Source of the DNA: Paenibacillus sp. SYP-B3998
Lineage (GTDB): Bacteria > Bacillota > Bacilli > Paenibacillales > NBRC-103111
Assembly (NCBI RefSeq): GCF_010820665.1
Contig: NZ_JAAIKC010000018.1
Span: 1-64,000, forward strand
Direction of reading: 5' to 3'
DNA length: 64,000 nucleotides
Shown piece by piece: positions 26,135 through 34,740 of this stretch. The notes beneath the pieces were generated by a model. It was not told where the DNA came from. It did no database searches and saw nothing but the letters and a program-made list of their open reading frames with translations. Every line of letters begins with the position of its first letter. Positions within the stretch are counted from its first letter, which is position 1. The position numbers and the translations under genes were made by a program.

Positions 26135-27196
26135 TTAATTGAAGTGAATTTCGATACCTTTTTCGCTGGATTCATAAATGGCGCACAAGATTTTCGTCAG
26201 CTCCACACCGTCCTCGACAGGAGAAATGAGTTCTTTGCGGCCTAAGCATACATTGACAAAGTAGTCGATTTCATTACGAAAGCCGTCCATAAATTCAAAA
26301 GAGGGATGATCGATTTGAGGTGTAATGTTTAAGATGGTGTCATGCTTCTCACTCACGATGCAGAACTCAGGCTCAATCTCGGCCCCGCCTTGATCACCGA
26401 ATATTTTCAAGGCGAATTCATTCTTCTTGGCATGCAGGGTGAAGCTGACATCCACCATCAGCGAAGCGCCATTCTCGAAGCGGATGAGCGCATTGGCCAT
26501 ATCCTCCACCGTGTTCTTAGAAGCATCATAATCAGCAGCTTTGTAAAAGGACAAGTTCTGGATATGCGAGCGATTGCCCAGCTTCGTATAGGTGTTCCCG
26601 CTGACGGACTTCACTTTCGGCCGTCCCATCAAGTACCAGCATAGATCAATGACGTGGATGCCGATGTCGAAAAGCGGGCCTCCGCCGGCGCGTTCCTTGT
26701 CGGCGAACCAGCCGCCAGGATTACCAAGTCGGCGCAAGTACGAAGCCTTGGCGTAATAAATCTCGCCAAGCTCGCCTGCATCAATGAAGCGTCGCAGCAC
26801 CTGTGCGTTCGTGCCGTAGCGGCGAACGAAGCCAACCTGCAGCAGCTTTCCGCTGCGGCGAACGGCTTCTTCAACGCGCAGCGCTTCTTCAACGCTCGTG
26901 CAGAGCGGCTTCTCGCACAGCACATGCTTGCCCGCTTCCAATGCGGCAATGCTGAGCGCTCCGTGCGTGTTGTTCCACGTACAAATACTCACAGCATCAA
27001 CTTCCGGATCGGCCAACATATCGCGATAATCCGTAAAAAAGGTCTTCGCGCCATGCTTCGCCGCCGCAGCACTTGCACGCTCAGCGTTCATATCCACGAC
27101 CGCATAAAGCTCGACTTCAGGGTGCTCCGCATAAGAAGTTAAATGTGCATCGGAGATGGAACCAGCGCCAATAACAGCTACCTTCAATTTCGTCAT
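26135..27196 (-). CDS. Gfo/Idh/MocA family dehydrogenase
   Basis: A 353-residue NAD(P)-dependent oxidoreductase. The Rossmann motif is VIGAGSISDAHL, the conserved CEKPLC contains the catalytic-site Lys, and GGGPLFDIGIHVIDL carries the Asp and His used in hydride transfer. Family members oxidise sugar or cyclitol hydroxyls, for example myo-inositol or scyllo-inositol. It sits 15 bp from the permease gene and 27 bp from the isomerase gene, so transport and oxidation of one compound are likely linked. A GC-rich stretch near 26600-26950 differs from the surroundings. Confidence 0.9.
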   Translation of the reverse strand: MTKLKVAVIGAGSISDAHLTSYAEHPEVELYAVVDMNAERASAAAAKHGAKTFFTDYRDMLADPEVDAVSICTWNNTHGALSIAALEAGKHVLCEKPLCTSVEEALRVEEAVRRSGKLLQVGFVRRYGTNAQVLRRFIDAGELGEIYYAKASYLRRLGNPGGWFADKERAGGGPLFDIGIHVIDLCWYLMGRPKVKSVSGNTYTKLGNRSHIQNLSFYKAADYDASKNTVEDMANALIRFENGASLMVDVSFTLHAKKNEFALKIFGDQGGAEIEPEFCIVSEKHDTILNITPQIDHPSFEFMDGFRNEIDYFVNVCLGRKELISPVEDGVELTKILCAIYESSEKGIEIHFN

Positions 27197-27210
27197 CTGA
27201 GTAATCCTCC

Positions 27211-28083
27211 CTATCCTTTTACAGCGCCAGCCGTCATGCCCTTCATAATTTGTTCTTGGAACAATAAGAAGACAACAATTGTTGGCAGCACTGCAATCGC
27301 AAGCGCAGCCATCGTAAGTTCATAATCCGTCATATATCCCGTTGCAAATGCGGATAAACTAAGCGGAACCGTCTTAAGTGCAGGCTTACTAATAAAGACA
27401 AGAGCAAAAGCGAAATCATTCCAAAACCGCAAAAATCCTAATATAGCAACCGTCGAAAGCGCAGGCATACTAAGCGGAAGCATCATTTTGAAGAAAATGC
27501 CCCAGTATCCAGTTCCATCAATCAACGCGGCTTCCTCAATCTCTTTGGGAATCGTAACCAGGTAAGCAGCTATAACGAAAATGGCTAGTGGCAATTCGAA
27601 GGCTGTGTAAGGAAAAATAAGTGCGCCGTACGTATTCAAAATGCCGATTTTTTTCATTAAAATAAAGAGCGGCACTAGGGTACTATGAACAGGGATAAGC
27701 ATCCCGAGCAAAAATAATCCCATAAAAAACGATTTCAAACGAAACTCAAAACGAGATAAAACAAACGCCGCAAGCGCACCGATAACCAATGTCAACACTA
27801 AGGCCGCTACGGTTACAACTGTTGAGTTCCAGAGGGAAAGCCCCATTCCGGATACCTTCCACGCCCTAACTAAGTTATCCCATTTCCAGATGGTTGGGAG
27901 TAAAAATGGACGGGAATAAAATTCTTCATTTGACTTAAAAGCACTAATAAACAACCAAATCAACGGATATAACGTGACCAACGCATAGAGGGTCAACAGG
28001 GAATTCGTTATCCCTTGCTTCCATCCTTTTGCTCTCTTGGTTCCAACGGGTAATTCCGTCTGCCTCAATACAGTCTGCTGCAT
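27211..28083 (-). CDS. Carbohydrate ABC transporter permease (MalG/AraQ type)
   Basis: A 290-residue inner-membrane protein with six predicted transmembrane helices and the binding-protein-dependent EAA loop (KEIEEAALIDGTGYWGIF), which contacts the ATPase. It is the second of two permeases that form a heterodimeric channel for CUT1-type sugar uptake. It overlaps nothing and lies 16 bp after the partner. No ATPase gene is in the locus, so a shared MsmX-like ATPase elsewhere must energise it, as is usual in Bacillales. Confidence 0.92.
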   Translation of the reverse strand: MQQTVLRQTELPVGTKRAKGWKQGITNSLLTLYALVTLYPLIWLFISAFKSNEEFYSRPFLLPTIWKWDNLVRAWKVSGMGLSLWNSTVVTVAALVLTLVIGALAAFVLSRFEFRLKSFFMGLFLLGMLIPVHSTLVPLFILMKKIGILNTYGALIFPYTAFELPLAIFVIAAYLVTIPKEIEEAALIDGTGYWGIFFKMMLPLSMPALSTVAILGFLRFWNDFAFALVFISKPALKTVPLSLSAFATGYMTDYELTMAALAIAVLPTIVVFLLFQEQIMKGMTAGAVKG

Positions 28084-28099
28084 AGATGTCCCCTCTCTC

Positions 28100-28975
28100 C
28101 TAACGATAGTCTCGCTTCATCAAATATTGGCTGCCGACAATCAAGATGAGACTTAAGATAATAATGGCTGTGGAAATGGCGCTGCCGAATCCAAAGCGGT
28201 ATACGTTGAATGTGCTGTTATACATGTAAGAAGCGAGCAGCTCCGTGGAATGCGCCGGACCGCCACCTGTCATGACATAGATTAAATCGAAGGCTTTCAA
28301 GCTGCCCGAAATACAAAGCACGATTGCGACCTTCACGGTATCCCAAATCATCGGCAGTGTAATTTTGAAAAGCTTACGCACGGGGCCGACGCCATCAAGC
28401 TGCGCAGCATCCTCAATTTCAGGTGAAATATTTTGTAAAGCGGCAATAAACATAATCATGTAAGGACCAATATAATTCCAGATGATCGGCACCATCAGGG
28501 CGAACATCGAAAATTTCGGATCGGAGAGCCAAGCTTTTTTCCAACTTTCAAGTCCCATTCCATCTAACAAAAAGTTTAAGATACCAATCTGCGGGTGATA
28601 AATGTAACCCCAAATAATCCCGACAACAACGGAAGACAATACCATTGGCATAAATACAGAAGCTCTAATTACCCGTTGAAACAAGGTGCTTTTCATAAGT
28701 AAAAGCGCTAAAATCAATGCCATCGGCACTTGGCCGAAGACAGAAGCTACAACAACGAGCATGTTATTTTTGAAAGCTTTCCAGAAGATCGGATCTTTGA
28801 ATACTTCTACATAGTTGTCAAATCCAATAAATTTGGCCGCTCCTATCCCTTTCCAATCGAAGAAACCGTAATAAGCCGACCAAAAGATAGGTACAATAAC
28901 GAAAACCAGATAAATCACAAGTGCCGGTATGAGCCCTATCGTGATAAATCCTCTGATACGTGCAGCTGCTGACAT
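28100..28975 (-). CDS. Carbohydrate ABC transporter permease (MalF/UgpA type)
   Basis: A 291-residue six-helix membrane protein; the EAA motif is PEIEDAAQLDGVGPVRKLF. It partners the MalG-type protein encoded 16 bp downstream. The ATG at 28975 is preceded by AGGAGGG; the TTG at 29002 would lie before that ribosome site. A stem-loop between the binding-protein gene and this one (29084-29112) should lower its expression relative to the binding protein. Confidence 0.92.
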   Translation of the reverse strand: MSAAARIRGFITIGLIPALVIYLVFVIVPIFWSAYYGFFDWKGIGAAKFIGFDNYVEVFKDPIFWKAFKNNMLVVVASVFGQVPMALILALLLMKSTLFQRVIRASVFMPMVLSSVVVGIIWGYIYHPQIGILNFLLDGMGLESWKKAWLSDPKFSMFALMVPIIWNYIGPYMIMFIAALQNISPEIEDAAQLDGVGPVRKLFKITLPMIWDTVKVAIVLCISGSLKAFDLIYVMTGGGPAHSTELLASYMYNSTFNVYRFGFGSAISTAIIILSLILIVGSQYLMKRDYR

Positions 28976-29083
28976 AACTTCCCTCCTATCAAGTCTTATC
29001 AATTAATTAGAAATTGACCAAAAGTAGATTCTATTGGGCAACCCCTAATTAAACGTTTAGACATCTATCTCTCTTTTAAAAAA

Positions 29084-29112
29084 GGGCTCCAGCCGGGATA
29101 AGGCTGGAGTCC
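29084..29112 (-). terminator. attenuating hairpin between binding-protein and permease genes
   Basis: Minus-strand stem GGACTCCAGCC / GGCTGGAGCCC with a TTATCCC loop, followed by TTTTTTAAAAG. It lies 12 bp after the binding-protein stop and is likely a partial terminator or mRNA-protecting structure. Confidence 0.8.
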
Positions 29113-29123
29113 TGGTTCATGTA

Positions 29124-30470
29124 TTATTTCCCTAAAGATTTGGCTTGCGAATCTTGAATTTTCTTGGCAATATCTTCTGGCTTACCGCCCATTAGGAGCT
29201 CTTGCAAGCCGTTGTTGACTACATCGGCAGTAGCGGAACTAAGCTTGCCATCGTATACCGGTGTTCTCTTAACGTTGGCCATCATTTTGTATACCTCGGC
29301 GAAGATGGAGGATACTTTGGTTGTATCTAGATCTGCTTTGTAGCTGACCAAGTTGTTGCTATCCAAGATTGCTTTCTGTGCTTGTGGACCAGACAATGCA
29401 TAGATCAGTTCATAAGCTGCTTCTTTTTGAGCGCCAGTAACCTTTTTGCTCATACCAAGACCCGTTCCTACTACGCCTGAGAGGGAATTCGGGTCGCCTT
29501 TACCGTTAGGCACGGTAGGCAGAACCGTTACAGCCATGTTCGCCAATGCTTCTTTGGAAGCGTTGGATGCCAAGTTTGTTAACGCCCAGCCACCATCGAT
29601 CATCATAGCGGATTTACCTTGCGCAAACATTTGTTCCATTTGTGTATTATCAATGCTGTTGAAGCCCTCTTGGAAAGCGCCCGCTTTGCCAAGCTGCTGC
29701 AAGTACGTCAGCGCTTGAACGAATTCCGGATCCGTGAATTTTGCGCCGTTTTGATCAGCGGCTTTCAAGAACCACTCTGTACCTGTCACACGATCAGCAA
29801 GGGAGCTGAGAATGCTTGATTGCGCAACCCAAGCCGCTTTGTTACCAAGTGCGATTGGCGTGACGTTATTCTTTTTGAACGTACCCACTAAACTCATAAG
29901 GTCATCCCAAGTTTTAGGCGGCTGTACGTTGTATTTATTGAAAATTTCTTTATTGTAATAAAGAATCGATGTAGGTGAAAGGGCCATAGGCGCGCTGTAT
30001 GTTTTACCGTTAACTGTGAAATCATCGAAAGAGCCTGGCAAGAAGCCGTTTTTCCACTCTGCTTTGCTGTCAAGAAGTTCATTAATTGGTTGAAGCAAGT
30101 CGCCGCCAACGAACTCTTTGGTCATAACGCCTGGCCACATAACGAACAGATCTGGCATTTCATTTGCTGCAGCAACCGTTTTCAAACGAGGACGGTAACC
30201 ATCGGGTGGAATCCCTTGAACATCTAACTCTACGTTCGGGTGATCTTTTTTGAATTGCTCCATGTAAGCACGCATAGTTTTCGCACGAAGATCCTCACCT
30301 GTGTAGTTATGCCAGATAGAAAGTTTCACTTTTTCGCCTGATTTACCTGCGTCTGCTGCTTTAGGCGCTGCGCTGCCTGTAGCACCGTCTGTTGTTCCGC
30401 TCGTACCACAGCCAGCTAGCAAGGATAATGACAACGCTGCAGCCAGCGTTACAATAAATGATTTTTTCAT
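29124..30470 (-). CDS. Extracellular solute-binding lipoprotein (family 1, carbohydrate)
   Basis: A 448-residue lipoprotein. The signal ends with a lipobox (SLLAGC, Cys21), followed by a disordered Ser/Gly/Thr/Ala tether and an SBP family 1 fold with two lobes. The segment LSIWHNYTG near residue 55 and MDGGWA-like AMMIDGGWALTNLA are typical of CUT1 sugar binding proteins. It captures the substrate for the permeases at 28100-28975 and 27211-28083 and is the first gene of the transport operon after the regulator pair. Confidence 0.92.
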   Translation of the reverse strand: MKKSFIVTLAAALSLSLLAGCGTSGTTDGATGSAAPKAADAGKSGEKVKLSIWHNYTGEDLRAKTMRAYMEQFKKDHPNVELDVQGIPPDGYRPRLKTVAAANEMPDLFVMWPGVMTKEFVGGDLLQPINELLDSKAEWKNGFLPGSFDDFTVNGKTYSAPMALSPTSILYYNKEIFNKYNVQPPKTWDDLMSLVGTFKKNNVTPIALGNKAAWVAQSSILSSLADRVTGTEWFLKAADQNGAKFTDPEFVQALTYLQQLGKAGAFQEGFNSIDNTQMEQMFAQGKSAMMIDGGWALTNLASNASKEALANMAVTVLPTVPNGKGDPNSLSGVVGTGLGMSKKVTGAQKEAAYELIYALSGPQAQKAILDSNNLVSYKADLDTTKVSSIFAEVYKMMANVKRTPVYDGKLSSATADVVNNGLQELLMGGKPEDIAKKIQDSQAKSLGK

Positions 30471-30567
30471 GTGATCGAACCCTCCTCATCTCTAGTTACA
30501 ACTTTAGTATAGGGGACATTATTAGGAGGCGGTACGGGAGAGACTTCGGCGGAGAGGGGGACATTTA

Positions 30568-32127
30568 TCAGTCTTTGCTCCCCTGCCGAAATTCAGATGG
30601 TGTTCTTCCAGTGTACTTTTTGAACTGCTGCGTAAAGTATTTAATATCTTCATACCCTACTCTTCTGGCTACGTCGCTGACCTTGGTCTGCGAGCTTTGA
30701 AGGATATCAATTGCGCGTTTTATTCGCTCTTGCGTAACAAATTCTATATACGTGCAGCCTGTTTCGCGTTTGAATACTTCACTGAAATGATTGGGATTCA
30801 CGTGCACGAACCTCGCAACCTGTTGGAGCGATATCGCTTGATCCAAGTTGTCCCGAATGTAAGCGATTGACTTATGAATATAAGCGTACCGATTTTGTCC
30901 CAAACCTTGATGAAAGCTGGTCATGACCGCGGATAAGGACTTAAATACTTCTTCTTCGGGACGACTGTCGCCTTCAAACGAAGGCAGCGCTTCGACCGGA
31001 ATCGTTTTCGCTTGAGAGGCGCGGGCACGTTCTAACCAGCGGCGCCCCGTAATGATCATCGAATGTAAGTAGCCTTGGACGGAAACGGGCGTAGCCGTGG
31101 TATCCTCCAGCAACGCGCGCACCTTCTGATTGACCCAATGACGCAGCTCAGTCGCGTTGTCGCTCATCAGAATGGCTGTAAGCTCAGCCTCTTCCTTCTC
31201 CGTACAAACCGTGCGCCCCCCGCTGCGCTCACGTATATCCTCTTCTGTATATAAACCCTGAGTACCTAGCAATCCCCGATAAGCAAAAATCTCCTTGGCT
31301 GTGCGGTAAGACTCCCGCAAGCTCTCGTAATCGAGGGCTACGCTGCCCACCGCCGTAAAAGCAACGCATTTGAGCGTATCCGTAACACGCTTGATCGCCC
31401 GCTTCAAGCCACTATGTTCGGCCTCGCCTGCTTCCACGCGGACGACGAGCAATAAATGATCTTTATTCATAAGGGTTACGCAGGGGAGCAGTTCAAAGAG
31501 AATATTCTCCGCCGCTCCCTGTAAAAGCCCCGTGAACGGCGCCTGTCCCCAACCTGATACCGAGACGAGCAGCACTTGCATGGGAGCAGGCGATTCCGAC
31601 TGCTCCTGCACATTAACCCTTCGTTTATGAAACCAGTAGCACAGCTGTGCCCGTCCTTCTGGATCATCCTGCACGCCCCTTTGTAACGCACGATCCAACA
31701 ATTGATTGCGCAGGGCAGCTTGTTGAAGATTATCTTGCTTCATCGATTCCCATTTATCCATGATATTTTGCTTGGCTTTCAAAGCAGCTTTAATAATCTC
31801 TTCGGGACGACTTGTCTTGAGCAAATAGTCGGTTACACCTTCGCGAAGGGCCTGCTGCGCATAACCAAAGTCATCATATCCGGTAAGGATGACGATTTCC
31901 GTATCCGGCAGCATTCCCTTGACCACACGGGCAAGCTCAATACCGTCCATACCGGACATTCGAATATCCGTAAGCACAATGTGCGGCTTCTCCACAGGGA
32001 TACGCTCCAAAGCCTCTTCAGCCGAAGAGGCGGGTGGGAGCAGCTCAAGCCCTAGCTCCTTCCAATTGATCACCGTACATAAGCCTGTACGTATGATGAC
32101 TTCATCATCCACAATTAAGATTTTCAT
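30568..32127 (-). CDS. YesN-type response regulator with AraC DNA-binding domain
   Basis: A 519-residue regulator. The receiver domain (about 1-120) has VDDE and acceptor Asp in VLTDIRMSGMDG; a long linker follows; and two HTH units of the AraC/XylS type end the protein (KSIAYIRDNLDQAISLQQVA and later YTGRTPSEFRQ). Phosphorylation by the partner kinase gene, which overlaps by 4 bp, should activate the downstream transport operon, as for YesMN of B. subtilis. It is transcribed in line with the transporter, 97 bp from it. Confidence 0.92.
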   Translation of the reverse strand: MKILIVDDEVIIRTGLCTVINWKELGLELLPPASSAEEALERIPVEKPHIVLTDIRMSGMDGIELARVVKGMLPDTEIVILTGYDDFGYAQQALREGVTDYLLKTSRPEEIIKAALKAKQNIMDKWESMKQDNLQQAALRNQLLDRALQRGVQDDPEGRAQLCYWFHKRRVNVQEQSESPAPMQVLLVSVSGWGQAPFTGLLQGAAENILFELLPCVTLMNKDHLLLVVRVEAGEAEHSGLKRAIKRVTDTLKCVAFTAVGSVALDYESLRESYRTAKEIFAYRGLLGTQGLYTEEDIRERSGGRTVCTEKEEAELTAILMSDNATELRHWVNQKVRALLEDTTATPVSVQGYLHSMIITGRRWLERARASQAKTIPVEALPSFEGDSRPEEEVFKSLSAVMTSFHQGLGQNRYAYIHKSIAYIRDNLDQAISLQQVARFVHVNPNHFSEVFKRETGCTYIEFVTQERIKRAIDILQSSQTKVSDVARRVGYEDIKYFTQQFKKYTGRTPSEFRQGSKD

Positions 32128-33920
32128 AATGACGTCTCTCCCTTCGACAGAGGTATTGAAAATGTGATTCGCGTGCCGGCACCACTGGTACTATCAACTT
32201 CAAGCCCCGCATGGATGCCGTAATGCAGCAGCAATCTTCGGTGCACATTGATGAGACCATAGCTGGTTATCGTTTTCTTACGTTCCTTGGCTGCTTCGTC
32301 CAGTAAGCCCATCTGGCGATTAGCTAAAGCAAGCTGCTGCTGGATATCGTAAAGCTTGCTCTCTTCCATCCCGATTCCGGTATCTTCAACAACGAATTTC
32401 ATCCTATCTTCCTGCAGTTCGCCATGCACATAGATGTTCCCCTTTGATTTCTTCTTCTGAATGCCATGGATCAAGCTATTTTCTATGAGGGGTTGCAGCA
32501 GCAGCTTCAGCATCGGGATTTGAAGCATCCCTGGATCCATAAAGAACTCAATCTCGAATTGCTCCGGAAACCGAATCGCTTGGATATAAGCATAGTTCTG
32601 TGCATGCGACACCTCCTGCTGCACAACACAGAATTCCTCGCCTTTGTTTAAGCTAAAGCGTAAGAAATCGCTGAGCGCTCCTACCATTTCGGCAATCTGG
32701 CGATCCTTGTTCATCAGCGCAATCCAGTGGATAGAGGAAAGGGTATTGTAGAGGAAGTGCGGATTAATCTGTGCCTGCAGCGCTAATATATCCGCCTCTT
32801 TTTTCATCGCTTCATTCAGCTGTACCTGATCTTTGAGTCTGCCGATGCGCTCACTTAGCTTGTTATAGCTGTGAACAAGCAGCCCGACCTCGTCGGTACT
32901 CTTTACCTCGTAGGTCGGAATCGTATCGTCAGGATTCAAATCTTTCAGATATTTCGTCAATTTGATCAAAGGTTTCGTTACCCACTGAAAGAAATAAAGC
33001 ACCATCACAATCGTAATTAGCAGGGCAATCCCTATGGCAACGGCTGTGACTGTAAGCACGTAACCATTTTGCGCCTGATAAATGTGGGTAGGAATGAAAC
33101 CGACCAACTTCCAGTCAAGTTTAGGAATCGCATTATATAAAAGGGTATGACGCTGATTATCGAAAGCTAAGCTAAGAATGCCGCTGGGGTTCTGGAGATT
33201 TCCCAAGCTTGGAAACATCTCCGCTGCAGAACGTCCTAACCATACAGGATCGCCTCCAGCGATAATATTGTTATACTGATCCAGCAGTAGAACGAACCCG
33301 CTATGTTCCCAGCCGGCTTCCACTACGTATCGCTCAATCTCCGCTTGGTCTAGACTAATTGCCAACGTGCCTATTGTCTTGAAGGTATTCGTATCGCGTA
33401 TGGGCCTCACTAAAGAAATGATGCGTTTAGGACCATCCGAGGTCTGGTTTGCATAAAGCGGCGACCACCATTTCGCGGCAGATTTGTAAACGGATTCATT
33501 TTGCTGCAAAAGCGGATATAACCCTGAGTTCGTTATCGTTGTTGTAGATAAGACAGGGCTGCTATTTTTGGGTGTAATCGTAATGTTGGAGATGTATTTT
33601 TTGGAATAGGAGAGATTCCATAGCGTACCGACGATCTGCGAGTAACTGTTGACATCCCCTTCTGAGTTGGTCAGATAGGTTTGAATATCCTTTTGCCCAA
33701 TTATGAAAATAGACATGTTCTCCACGTCCTGCGTGACAAAATCGAGCTTGTCCATAATCTGCCTCAACGTGTTCATCCCCGACTGCTTCGCTTTATCTTC
33801 CGTTACCGACGTTGCGATGCGATAAGAAACAACACCTGTTGAGAGTAGCGGCAGTATAACGGCAAAAAGGATCAACAATGACAGCTTGCGTTTCAGGGAT
33901 TTGGCAATCCAGCGCTTCAT
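32124..33920 (-). CDS. YesM-type sensor histidine kinase
   Basis: A 598-residue membrane kinase. Two transmembrane helices flank an extracytoplasmic Cache-like sensor (about 35-290); HAMP follows; the His_kinase domain carries the phospho-acceptor in INPHFLYNTLSSI; and the ATP domain has the GIGMEESKLY and GAGTRI motifs. It forms a two-component system with the overlapping YesN-type gene and probably senses the sugar or a product of it. The start follows AGGGGGAATC. It is divergent from the D-amino-acid operon, sharing a 163-bp control region. Confidence 0.92.
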   Translation of the reverse strand: MKRWIAKSLKRKLSLLILFAVILPLLSTGVVSYRIATSVTEDKAKQSGMNTLRQIMDKLDFVTQDVENMSIFIIGQKDIQTYLTNSEGDVNSYSQIVGTLWNLSYSKKYISNITITPKNSSPVLSTTTITNSGLYPLLQQNESVYKSAAKWWSPLYANQTSDGPKRIISLVRPIRDTNTFKTIGTLAISLDQAEIERYVVEAGWEHSGFVLLLDQYNNIIAGGDPVWLGRSAAEMFPSLGNLQNPSGILSLAFDNQRHTLLYNAIPKLDWKLVGFIPTHIYQAQNGYVLTVTAVAIGIALLITIVMVLYFFQWVTKPLIKLTKYLKDLNPDDTIPTYEVKSTDEVGLLVHSYNKLSERIGRLKDQVQLNEAMKKEADILALQAQINPHFLYNTLSSIHWIALMNKDRQIAEMVGALSDFLRFSLNKGEEFCVVQQEVSHAQNYAYIQAIRFPEQFEIEFFMDPGMLQIPMLKLLLQPLIENSLIHGIQKKKSKGNIYVHGELQEDRMKFVVEDTGIGMEESKLYDIQQQLALANRQMGLLDEAAKERKKTITSYGLINVHRRLLLHYGIHAGLEVDSTSGAGTRITFSIPLSKGETSL

Positions 33921-34013
33921 GGGTGATTCCCCCTTTATTCTTACAATTAGCTTTTTTACATATTACCATGAGCCCTGTGTAAATATCATACTTTTTTTTA
34001 GCTTAACAAACTT

Positions 34014-34046
34014 TTTGTTTGACAAACAAATTGTTTGTGGTACCAT
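34014..34046 (+). promoter_or_regulatory. promoter with overlapping palindromic operator, D-amino-acid operon
   Basis: Two overlapping inverted repeats, TTTGTTTG-A-CAAACAAA and CAAACAA-A-TTGTTTG (34014-34037), share the central CAAACAA. The -35 TTGACA (34019-34024) lies inside them and a -10 TACCAT (34041-34046) follows a 16-bp spacer. A repressor on these sites would cover the -35; the adjacent DauR-like gene is the natural candidate. Confidence 0.7.
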
Positions 34047-34083
34047 TTTGCTCAGAATAACCATGCAAGGGGAGAAGGGATTC

Positions 34084-34740
34084 ATGGAATCGATTCATGA
34101 TGAATTTGATTTTTTGACAGATCTCGTTACTGGGCTTGCTGCCCAATTCGGAGATAGCTGCGAGGTTGTTCTGCATGATTTAACCGGCTCCTACGATAGT
34201 TCCATTGTCGCCATTGCGAATGGGCATATCACTGGCCGTAATGTGGGAGATCCAGGTACGAATCTAGGACTTGAACTGCTGCGAGGCAGCCAAGTGAACG
34301 GCAACAAATCGAACTATATGACGCAAACGAAGGACGGACGCATTCTGCGATCCAGTTCCATGTATATGAAAAATAAAGAAGGCAATATCATTGGCTCGCT
34401 TTGTATCAACTTTGATATCACGGAGCTGATGGTAGCAGGCAAAACGCTGCAAACGCTCATCAATCCAGGGGAACAAACCGAAATCAAAGAATCGTTCGTC
34501 ACCAGTGTAAGCGATTTGCTAGACGCTCTTATTCAAGAGGCGCAAGAGCAGGTCGGTAAGCCTGTCGCTGTTATGACAAAGGAAGACAAGATGAAAATGA
34601 TTCAACTGCTAGACAGCAAAGGCGCCTTCCTTATCAAAAAAGGCGGCGAGAAAATATGCGCCTATCTAAATATTTCCAAGTATACCCTCTATAGTCACTT
34701 AGAAGAAGGTAAAAGTGCTGCAAAGGAGAGTGAAGAATGA
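34084..34740 (+). CDS. YheO/DauR-like PAS-HTH transcriptional regulator
   Basis: A 218-residue regulator with an N-terminal YheO-type PAS domain (about 5-125, with FGDSCEVVLHDL and IIGSLCINFDIT) and a C-terminal helix-turn-helix (about 165-210, TKEDKMKMIQLLDSKGAF...YLNISKYTLYSHL). DauR of Pseudomonas is the best-known relative and controls D-arginine catabolism. The start at 34084 follows GGGGAG, nine bases away. Its stop overlaps the next gene's ATG by 4 bp, and the whole set downstream handles D-amino acids, which supports a specific regulator for the operon, possibly self-repressing through the palindromes at 34014-34037. Confidence 0.85.
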   Translation: MESIHDEFDFLTDLVTGLAAQFGDSCEVVLHDLTGSYDSSIVAIANGHITGRNVGDPGTNLGLELLRGSQVNGNKSNYMTQTKDGRILRSSSMYMKNKEGNIIGSLCINFDITELMVAGKTLQTLINPGEQTEIKESFVTSVSDLLDALIQEAQEQVGKPVAVMTKEDKMKMIQLLDSKGAFLIKKGGEKICAYLNISKYTLYSHLEEGKSAAKESEE

